Assembly: GCA_039920305.1 (NCBI GenBank)
Contig: JBDSEA010000065.1
Span: 1 to 14,426 of the forward strand
DNA from: DASRAJ01 sp039920305
Lineage (GTDB): Bacteria > Bacteroidota > Bacteroidia > Chitinophagales > UBA10324
Length of the DNA stretch: 14,426 nucleotides
Reading direction: 5' to 3'
Part shown: one piece after another, positions 8,588-14,426 of the stretch
Layout of the letters: each line of letters starts with the position of its first letter
Numbering within the stretch: the stretch's first letter is position 1
Made by a program: the position numbers and the translations under genes
The notes under the pieces: model-generated
Seen by the model: the letters and a program-made list of their open reading frames with translations, nothing else
The model's database searches: none
Told to the model about the DNA's origin: nothing

Positions 8588-9055
8588 TTACTTTTTAAAG
8601 TTGAACACGAGGTTGGTTGATTTGATCTGAACAAGAAAAATTTCTGATTGCCTTTTCTCTGCCTGCTTATTATTCATTTTAATTTCTTCCTCAAGAATTA
8701 GTTTTTCATCATCAGCATATAATAGTGTTCCGGTTTTCTTTGCACCTGAAATAAGCAGGACTTCCACATCTCTTCCCACGCTTTTTCTGTACTGGCGCAT
8801 CACTCTGAACGGCTGATCCATGCCGGGTGATGAAACTTCGAGCGCATAGTGCTCAGAAAATGAAAACTCATCCTCCAGCTTCTTTAATAAAAACCGGCTG
8901 ATGCGCGTGCAATCCTCAATAGTGATGTGCGGGTCACGGTCAGCAAACACCTCCACCCTGCCCGGCAATAATTTGAGCTCCACAAGATAGCCATCCAGCT
9001 CACCAAGAATTTCAGTGAGCAATGCCCTTATCCGATGTTCAAGATTATTCGTCAT
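8588..9055 (-). CDS. rimP: Ribosome maturation factor RimP
   Basis: RimP assists late assembly of the 30S ribosomal subunit. The 155-residue product is close to the usual family length. It has the N-terminal alpha/beta domain (about 1-80) with the hallmark LEVSSPGMDQPF, corresponding to the family's LEVSSPG-[LM]-[DE]-x-P, then an SH3-like C-terminal domain (VGRDVEVLLISGAKKTGTLL). The start is the ATG at 9053-9055. The bases just upstream are pyrimidine-rich with no Shine-Dalgarno sequence, and the ATG overlaps the TGA of a possible 12-codon leader frame. Position directly upstream of nusA and infB is the conserved bacterial arrangement, so this is the first gene of the operon. Confidence 0.96.
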   Translation of the reverse strand: MTNNLEHRIRALLTEILGELDGYLVELKLLPGRVEVFADRDPHITIEDCTRISRFLLKKLEDEFSFSEHYALEVSSPGMDQPFRVMRQYRKSVGRDVEVLLISGAKKTGTLLYADDEKLILEEEIKMNNKQAEKRQSEIFLVQIKSTNLVFNFKK

Positions 9056-9090
9056 AGGTAAAAGAAAGAGGGGACTGTCCGTCCCCTCAT
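9052..9090 (-). CDS. Possible 12-codon leader frame overlapping the rimP start
   Basis: Read on the minus strand, an ATG at 9088-9090 opens MRGRTVPSFFYL and ends at TGA (9052-9054), which overlaps the rimP ATG as ATGA. A purine run (AAGAGGA) ends 1 nt before this ATG, closer than an ideal ribosome binding site. The frame contains the whole hairpin at 9068-9088. The overlap geometry is what translational coupling would need, but a frame this short may be chance. No homologue is recognised. Confidence 0.2.
   Translation of the reverse strand: MRGRTVPSFFYL
9068..9088 (-). terminator. Perfect 8-bp hairpin in the rimP leader, terminator- or attenuator-like
   Basis: On the minus strand GAGGGGAC and GTCCCCTC pair perfectly around a 5-nt loop (GGACA), and the stem is followed directly by TTTCTTTT, 12 nt before the rimP ATG. 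This GC-rich stem with a T-rich tail resembles an intrinsic terminator. It lies 77 nt beyond the pbpC stop, so it may end pbpC transcription. It also lies downstream of the candidate rimP -7 box, so it may instead act as an attenuator or translation-controlling hairpin for rimP-nusA-infB. The interrupted T run makes a strong terminator uncertain. Confidence 0.5.
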
Positions 9091-9105
9091 ATCCTCTTAT
9101 CTCTG

Positions 9106-9113
9106 CAAAGATA
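9106..9113 (-). promoter_or_regulatory. Candidate Bacteroidota -7 box for rimP-nusA-infB
   Basis: The minus strand reads TATCTTTG, an exact match to the Bacteroidota sigma-ABfr -7 form TAnnTTTG, ending 50 nt before the rimP start. No good TTTG -33 element is present at the expected spacing; the nearest TTG is about 27 nt upstream. If used, the transcript would start near 9100 with a leader of about 45 nt containing the hairpin. Confidence 0.45.
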
Positions 9114-9165
9114 GTCCGGTGAAATGAAAAATTAAAATTTCAATTACCTTAAGCTTTAAATCCAA

Positions 9166-11559
9166 TTATTGCAGCAGTGTTACTTTCACCTTTACATCTG
9201 AATTTCTACCCTTATCATCAGCACAGGAAACCTTCACCACACCGGCTCCCGGGGTGATAAATATTTTATCATGGCAACCGGCAGAGCGATAAAAAATATC
9301 ATTTACATACCAATAAACCTCTTTCACCTCGTTATGAGCGTTGCAGGCAAGCAGGAGTTGTGAGCCACCATCTTTTTCAAAAATGTATTCCAGCCCTTCA
9401 GCTGGCGAAGTAATTACAGGTGCATTCACAGAGTAGATGCGGGTACATTCGTGATTATGCTCAGGAATTTTCAGGTAAGGAATATTTTCAGATTCATAAA
9501 AGGAAATCAGCTCAGGAACAAAATTGGGATATTGCGTGATTTTATATCCATTCGGTGGCAGGCAATTCCTGCAATAGGAAATATCCTCACCGGAGTTTAC
9601 AAATATTTCTTTAAGATGGCTGCATGTTGCTGTTGAGGAAATTTCAGGGATGAAATAATCCATCACCTGATCAGTACAAAATTCATCAGGCACCTTACCG
9701 CTTACCGAGCATACCAGGCGGAAATCACAATCTAAGGGTTGCCGGAGCCATTCTCCAGAGGAGTTATAATCAAGGGAATTAAAGATATCAAACAACAGTG
9801 GCGTGGCAATATCAGCACCGGTCAATTCCGATACACCCCTCCCATCAAAATTTCCGACCCAAACTCCGATCGTATAGTGTTTATTAAATCCAATGCTCCA
9901 CGCATCCCGCCTGCCGTATGAAGTACCCGTTTTCCATGCAATCTTTGGAGAATGGAGACTGCTTTCATAGTTGTTGGGGAGATCCGGGCGGGCATGCCTG
10001 GTTAAAATGTCAGCAGTTATGTAAGCCGCAGCGGGTGAAATGAGTTTTTGTGAAAAAGAATCTTCACGAATGTAATCGAGCCTTACCGGATCCCGTGAAA
10101 CGCTTGATAAAAGACTTGAGATGTGTCTGCTTTCTTTTTTACGGGCAATACCAGGATGAATAAAAGAAATTTTTTTCGCACGCCCCTCATTTGCAAAACA
10201 AGAATAAAGCACCACTAATTCTTCCAGCTTTACACCACAGCCGCCAAGAACTACAGATAACCCAAGCTTATCTTCATTTTTTCTTACAGATGAAAATCCT
10301 GCATTTTTCAGTGCAGTAATAAACTGACCTGCACCCATCGCATCCAGCATTTTTACTGCCGGAACATTCAACGAGTTGGCAAGCGCATGTTCTACAGTAA
10401 CGGAGCCATGGAACCGCTTGTCAAAGTTTTCAGGGATGTACCCTGCATAATTGGCAGGAACATCAGTGATCACACTTTTGGGTGTTACCATTCCTCTGTC
10501 GAAAGCAATGGCATAAAGGAAGGGCTTTAATGTGCTGCCGGGTGACCGGATGGCTGTTACACCATCTACCTGTCCTTTATCCTCATAATTATTAAAATCT
10601 GAGGAGCCGATGTATGCCTCCACATTTCCTGATTCATTATTCAGCACCATCACTGCGCAGCTGGTGATGTTTTTATAGTGAATTCTCCGGATGTAATTGA
10701 AAGCAAGATTCTCTGCCTTCTCCTGCTTATTGCGATCAATGGTTGAATGAATGACTGCATCCATTGGAAAAGATTTCGCGAGCCTTATTGAAATATGCGG
10801 AGCCAGGCGGGGCACCTCCCGCCGCCTTGCCGTAAATTCCTCACCGAGCGCATCCTGAATGGCATCAGCCGGAAATAGCTTTGCTGCTTCAAATTTTTTC
10901 AGCCATTTGTTTCTCTCCATTACAATTACATCGTTATTTTTTCCTGGTATCAGTGAAGAAGGACGATTGGGTATAATGGCAAGGGAAACAACTTGTGCAA
11001 GGGATAAATAATCCGGAGCCTGCCCAAAATACATGAGAGCAGCAGATTTAACTCCTTCAATATTGCCTCCATAGGGTACAAGATTCAGATAAAGCTGAAG
11101 GATTTCATCCTTGCTGTAATGCAGCTCAAGCTGAAAGGCCCTTAGCATTTCAACCAGCTTGTTACTGTATGTCCGCGGCTTGCGATCAACCATGCGCGCT
11201 ACCTGCATGGTAAGCGTGGAGGCGCCTGAAGTTTTTTTTCCATGGGTTACATTATTGATTAAGGCTCTTGCAACAGCTACCGGGTTTATGCCCGGATGGT
11301 AGTAAAAATATTTATCCTCCTTTTCAATGATTGTTCTTTTAAGCAGCGGGGTAATTTCATTCAGCTCAGTTTTCATTCTCCACTTCTCATCACTGCTTAA
11401 GAAGGCATGCAGAACACTTCCATCAGATGCAGTGATTATTTTGGAATAGGAGATATGAATGTTAAATGGAAAAATCAGGTCGGTTACAATCAGCAGAATA
11501 AATAAAGCTGAGACACCGATGAAGGAAAGATGAAGCAGTTTGATCTTGCTCTTGCTCAT
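9166..11559 (-). CDS. pbpC: Penicillin-binding protein 1C, bifunctional transglycosylase/transpeptidase
   Basis: This inner-membrane enzyme polymerises glycan strands from lipid II and cross-links peptides. The 797-residue product has one N-terminal membrane segment (about 8-30) and a GT51 transglycosylase domain with EDKYFYYHPG (81-90, candidate catalytic Glu81) and GASTLTMQVARM (112-123). The transpeptidase domain has all three penicilloyl-transferase motifs: S342-T-L-K345, S396-L-N398 and KTGT (543-546). The C-terminus has a Cys-containing segment (C611, C616, C628, C646, C663, C666) and a last beta-sandwich module from about 713, matching the BiPBP_C tail that separates PBP1C from PBP1A/1B. 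The start is the ATG at 11557-11559. It runs in the same direction as rimP, 110 nt upstream of it, and is divergent from the DUF5686 gene. The alpha-2-macroglobulin gene often found beside pbpC is absent from both sides here. Confidence 0.95.
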   Translation of the reverse strand: MSKSKIKLLHLSFIGVSALFILLIVTDLIFPFNIHISYSKIITASDGSVLHAFLSSDEKWRMKTELNEITPLLKRTIIEKEDKYFYYHPGINPVAVARALINNVTHGKKTSGASTLTMQVARMVDRKPRTYSNKLVEMLRAFQLELHYSKDEILQLYLNLVPYGGNIEGVKSAALMYFGQAPDYLSLAQVVSLAIIPNRPSSLIPGKNNDVIVMERNKWLKKFEAAKLFPADAIQDALGEEFTARRREVPRLAPHISIRLAKSFPMDAVIHSTIDRNKQEKAENLAFNYIRRIHYKNITSCAVMVLNNESGNVEAYIGSSDFNNYEDKGQVDGVTAIRSPGSTLKPFLYAIAFDRGMVTPKSVITDVPANYAGYIPENFDKRFHGSVTVEHALANSLNVPAVKMLDAMGAGQFITALKNAGFSSVRKNEDKLGLSVVLGGCGVKLEELVVLYSCFANEGRAKKISFIHPGIARKKESRHISSLLSSVSRDPVRLDYIREDSFSQKLISPAAAYITADILTRHARPDLPNNYESSLHSPKIAWKTGTSYGRRDAWSIGFNKHYTIGVWVGNFDGRGVSELTGADIATPLLFDIFNSLDYNSSGEWLRQPLDCDFRLVCSVSGKVPDEFCTDQVMDYFIPEISSTATCSHLKEIFVNSGEDISYCRNCLPPNGYKITQYPNFVPELISFYESENIPYLKIPEHNHECTRIYSVNAPVITSPAEGLEYIFEKDGGSQLLLACNAHNEVKEVYWYVNDIFYRSAGCHDKIFITPGAGVVKVSCADDKGRNSDVKVKVTLLQ

Positions 11560-11760
11560 GGCTTATTAAACTATTACTAAAGCAAACAGTTTATTTCAAG
11601 TTATCAGAAAATTAAAATAAAGTGCTGTCAAAACAAATCAACTCTTTCGATTTGGCTCAATAAAAAACCCGATTATTAATCTTCCTCATATTTCATGCTT
11701 ACGGTGCAGGGGGTGAATACGTTACTTTTGCTTAACAGGTTTCTCTCCGGTTTTACTTAA
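11560..11760. other. Divergent intergenic region between pbpC and the DUF5686 gene
   Basis: This 201-nt AT-rich spacer must hold the start signals for both divergent genes. On the plus strand a good -7 box occurs at 11723-11730. On the minus strand I found only a weak 6/8 match near the pbpC start (TAGTTTAA) and no convincing promoter. No hairpin, RNA gene or repeat stands out. Confidence 0.6.
11723..11730 (+). promoter_or_regulatory. Candidate Bacteroidota -7 box for the DUF5686 gene
   Basis: TACTTTTG matches TAnnTTTG exactly and ends 30 nt before the ATG at 11761, giving an expected leader of roughly 20-25 nt. A matching TTTG -33 element is not evident; the sequence about 20 nt upstream is TTAC. 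The position is good, the support is a single 8-nt motif. Confidence 0.45.
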
Positions 11761-14193
11761 ATGATTTCAGTTCAGCGTTTATTTTTTATACTGCTTATCA
11801 TATTACCTGTCATAAGCAAAGCTCAAATCACCTCCCTGAAAGGTAGTGTTATTGATTCTCTTACAGGGGAAAAGCTTCCCTTCGTAACAATATTGATTAA
11901 TGACACTGATAACCAGGGAGGAAGCACTGATTCAGCTGGAAATTTTGCCATAAAAAGCGCAAAACCCATCACCTCCATTCGCTTCAGCTTTGTAGGATAC
12001 AAGCTTGAGCAATTCAATTTTAAGCCTACTGAAAAAAGAAGCTCGTTGCTTGTTGAGATGAAATCGCTTGAAACTCAATTGCAGGATATTACTGTTTTGT
12101 CAGGAGAAAACCCTGCAAACCGCATAATAAAAATGGCGGTAAAAAACCGGGATCAGAATAACTATGCAAAGCTGAACTCTTACATGTTCAGGGCTTATGA
12201 AAAATTTGACATAACCGGGTTTCCTCCAAAGGAAGGTGTAAGCGATTCTCTGAGGAAAAAACTCTTCAGGTTCATGGAAGGTAACCACCTGCTCATCATG
12301 GAATCTATCGTAGAGCGAAAGCACCTGGAACCCGGCCTGTCAAAGGAAACGGTGATTGCACAGAAGGTTTCAGGTTTAAAGAGCCCGAACTTTACACTGC
12401 TCGTCTCAGAATTGCAATCCACAAATTTTTACCTGCCCTACATTGATATCACGACCACTAACTTTGTAAATCCGGTAAGCCCGGGAGCGTGGGATAAATA
12501 TTTTTTCAATGTTGATGATACCCTGTATGATGGCAACGATACTGTATTTGTAATGAGCTATAGGCCTGCAAAAGGGAAACACTTTGTTTCACTCAAGGGG
12601 ATTCTGGAAATAAACACTGACGGATATGCCATTCAGCATGTAACAGCTACTCCCTCTGACACTTCTCTCGCAACAGTGATCGCATATATTGAACATCATT
12701 ATGCAAAAGTTGACAGCATTCACTGGTTTCCCACCAAACTTTCAGTAAATATCAGGTTCAAGAAATTTGTTTTTAACGGTTTGCGGCTGGAAATGAGCGG
12801 GAGCACCATCATTAAAGATCCGGTCATCAACCCACCCTTGTCAAAAAAAGATTTTGACGGGGTTGAGGTCGATTTGCTCGATGATGCAGCTGAAAAAACA
12901 GAAGATTACTGGAAAGAGAACCGGCTTGATACACTGACTAAAAAGGAAATCAAAACTTACGCATTCATTGACAGCATCGGGAAAAGATACCACCTTGATC
13001 GCAAGGCTGCCTTTGTCAGCGCCCTGCAGGATGGCAATCTTCGGTTCCCCTATGTGAGTATTGAGATCTACAACACCATAAAATTTAACCGGCCGGAACA
13101 GGTACGCCTGGGCCTGGGGTTAGAAACCAACAGTGATTTTTCGCACCGGTACCAGTTAGGAGGGTTTGCCGGATATGGAGTCAGAGACGGAGTATGGAAG
13201 TACGGGGGATTTGCAAAATGGAAAATTTATGCCCCGAAAAATATCGTGCTCACTGCGAAAGCATCCATCAACTACGAGGAGAACGGCGGAGTAAATTTCT
13301 TTCAGCAGGATTACTGGGGAAGCGGCTCCAGCGTGCGCAATTACACGATCTCCAACTTCGACCTGGTAAATCGCAAGGAAGTTGATTTTACCTCCCGCAT
13401 CCGCAAATATGTGAACCTCCAGCTCAGCGGCTATTCAACCATCAGATCCGTTCAAGATGAATATCGCTTTCTTGACAGCTCTCACGCTGAGCCGCAATTG
13501 CTGGATCAATTTCATTTCGCAGGCGTACGTGCTGCCATGCGGTTCTCCTACAAAGAGCGCGTGGTGGAATCTTTTGATCACTACTACTGGGTGAATGAAG
13601 GATATCCTACTTTATGGCTGCAGGTGACACAGGGAATGAATGGATTCCTTGGAAGTGATTTCACCTATACAAAATATGAGGCGATGGTAACCCAATCCTT
13701 CAGCACGAAATCGTTTGGGATCACCTCTGTGGGGGTTATGAGCGGGATAATTGCAGGCGTACTTCCCTCATCGGAATTATTTACAGGGAGATCGAGCTAC
13801 GCTACTTTTGGCTTGTATGCACCATCGAGTTTTCAAACGATGCGCTCCGGAGAATTTCTTGACGACCGCTATGTAAGCATTTATTTACGGCAGGATTTTT
13901 TGAGCAATGTTATTCAGTGGGGAAAGTTTCAGCCCAACTTCGTATTGATCGCCAACCTCGGATGGGGCACACTTTCACATCCGGAGGTGCATTTAAACAC
14001 TTCCACGAAGTCAATGGAGAAAGGATATTTTGAATCAGGCATCATTGCCAATAACCTGATCTCAAAGCAATTTCTGGGGATCGTAAGAATGGGAGTAGGC
14101 CTGGGAGTATTTTATCGCTATGGCGCCTATGCGTTCACCAATCAATTCGACAACCTGGCATTTAAAGGAACATTCTCTTATAATTTCAAGTAA
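11761..14193 (+). CDS. DUF5686 outer-membrane protein with CarboxypepD_reg-like N-terminal domain
   Basis: The 810-residue product begins with a signal peptide (hydrophobic 7-18, probable cut after SKA at 19-21). Next comes a CarboxypepD_reg-like beta-sandwich (about 24-100; LKGSVIDSLTGEKLPFVTI, then FSFVGY), typical of Bacteroidota outer-membrane proteins. From about 115 the protein fits DUF5686, opening with the characteristic NPANRIIKMAVKNR and SYMFRAYEKF. The last 350 residues alternate aromatic and polar residues as in a beta-barrel and end in FKGTFSYNFK, suggesting outer-membrane insertion. No TonB-dependent receptor plug domain is apparent. The family's function is unknown. An in-frame TAA sits directly before the ATG at 11761, so this is the first possible start. 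The gene is divergent from pbpC and behind its own candidate promoter. The family call is confident, the topology is inferred. Confidence 0.87.
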   Translation: MISVQRLFFILLIILPVISKAQITSLKGSVIDSLTGEKLPFVTILINDTDNQGGSTDSAGNFAIKSAKPITSIRFSFVGYKLEQFNFKPTEKRSSLLVEMKSLETQLQDITVLSGENPANRIIKMAVKNRDQNNYAKLNSYMFRAYEKFDITGFPPKEGVSDSLRKKLFRFMEGNHLLIMESIVERKHLEPGLSKETVIAQKVSGLKSPNFTLLVSELQSTNFYLPYIDITTTNFVNPVSPGAWDKYFFNVDDTLYDGNDTVFVMSYRPAKGKHFVSLKGILEINTDGYAIQHVTATPSDTSLATVIAYIEHHYAKVDSIHWFPTKLSVNIRFKKFVFNGLRLEMSGSTIIKDPVINPPLSKKDFDGVEVDLLDDAAEKTEDYWKENRLDTLTKKEIKTYAFIDSIGKRYHLDRKAAFVSALQDGNLRFPYVSIEIYNTIKFNRPEQVRLGLGLETNSDFSHRYQLGGFAGYGVRDGVWKYGGFAKWKIYAPKNIVLTAKASINYEENGGVNFFQQDYWGSGSSVRNYTISNFDLVNRKEVDFTSRIRKYVNLQLSGYSTIRSVQDEYRFLDSSHAEPQLLDQFHFAGVRAAMRFSYKERVVESFDHYYWVNEGYPTLWLQVTQGMNGFLGSDFTYTKYEAMVTQSFSTKSFGITSVGVMSGIIAGVLPSSELFTGRSSYATFGLYAPSSFQTMRSGEFLDDRYVSIYLRQDFLSNVIQWGKFQPNFVLIANLGWGTLSHPEVHLNTSTKSMEKGYFESGIIANNLISKQFLGIVRMGVGLGVFYRYGAYAFTNQFDNLAFKGTFSYNFK

Positions 14194-14363
14194 AGCTTAT
14201 TGTCATCCTTGTCCATTTTTGCAATTTATTCGTATTCGACGCGGGTAAGTATCATTCACCCGGGCTCCTGCAAAAACCATTTACTCAAGGGAATCATCTA
14301 ACCATATGCTCAGCTAAGAATTATTAATCTTTCCAATCAAGTAAAAATTTTTCACAGAATATT
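14194..14363. other. Intergenic region after the DUF5686 gene
   Basis: This 170-nt spacer separates two genes on the same strand. It holds a weak 5-bp inverted repeat (CGGGT at 14242-14246, ACCCG at 14258-14262) without a following T run, and no exact TAnnTTTG box. I see no RNA gene or reading frame worth calling. Confidence 0.5.
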
Positions 14364-14426
14364 ATGAGTAAGAAAAAGAAACCCCGGGCACATACCAGAT
14401 TCTTCGAAAGGTTTTCAACAACAGTT
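14364..14426 (+). CDS. Start of an unidentified gene cut by the right edge; possibly low-affinity iron permease-like
   Basis: An ATG at 14364 opens 21 codons with no stop before the window ends: a Lys-rich start (MSKKKKPRAH) followed by TRFFERFSTTV. A short basic leader followed by F-x-RFS-x-x-V resembles the opening of low-affinity iron permease-like membrane proteins (PF04120 type), whose first membrane helix follows soon after. That is recall from a very short segment and should be treated as a hint only. The upstream bases are AT-rich (CACAGAATATT) with no clear Shine-Dalgarno sequence, as for the other genes here. Confidence 0.45.
   Translation, partial: MSKKKKPRAHTRFFERFSTTV

Noticed and set aside
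8581..8634. A longer nusA start giving 18 extra N-terminal residues (MFRSNQPTSCSTLKSKTT).
   Set aside because: It would overlap rimP by 47 nt, the added residues do not resemble NusA, and the ATG at 8580 gives a normal family N-terminus.
14242..14262. A 5-bp inverted repeat after the DUF5686 gene as a terminator.
   Set aside because: The stem is short, the loop is 11 nt and no T run follows.
1..14426. CRISPR arrays, tRNA/rRNA genes, insertion sequences, phage or defence modules.
   Set aside because: No spaced direct repeats, transposase or integrase-like proteins, cloverleaf-like intergenic sequence or defence-family motifs were seen; nearly all of the window is accounted for by six coding regions.

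Overview
The window looks like chromosomal DNA of a member of the phylum Bacteroidota. Three things point there: a protein ending in a type A type IX secretion (T9SS) sorting domain, a DUF5686 outer-membrane protein with a CarboxypepD_reg-like N-terminus, and start codons without clear Shine-Dalgarno sequences, two of them behind -7 boxes that fit the Bacteroidota form TAnnTTTG. Genus cannot be fixed from the sequence alone.

Layout. (1) 1-4394, plus strand: the 3' part of a very large secreted protein, still open at the left edge. It carries PKD/Ig-like repeats, a DUF3494 ice-binding-like domain, a clan GH-A-like glycoside hydrolase barrel with its beta-sandwich, more PKD/Ig-like repeats, and a T9SS tail. 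(2) 4424-9055, minus strand: the conserved transcription/translation cluster rimP-nusA-infB, read right to left and meeting gene 1 convergently with only 29 nt between them. (3) 9056-9165: a short rimP leader with a -7 box, a perfect 8-bp hairpin followed by a T-rich run, and a 12-codon upstream reading frame whose stop overlaps the rimP start. (4) 9166-11559, minus strand: pbpC, a bifunctional peptidoglycan synthase (PBP1C). (5) 11761-14193, plus strand: a DUF5686 outer-membrane protein, divergent from pbpC across a 201-nt spacer. (6) 14364-14426: the first 21 codons of another plus-strand gene, cut by the right edge.

Functionally the window is mostly housekeeping: ribosome maturation (RimP), transcription elongation/termination (NusA), translation initiation (IF-2) and cell-wall synthesis (PBP1C), flanked by two envelope or secreted proteins. 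I see no CRISPR array, tRNA, rRNA, insertion sequence, phage gene or defence system. The most unusual items are the domain combination in the first protein (ice-binding-like domain next to a GH-A-like hydrolase) and the compact leader of the rimP operon.
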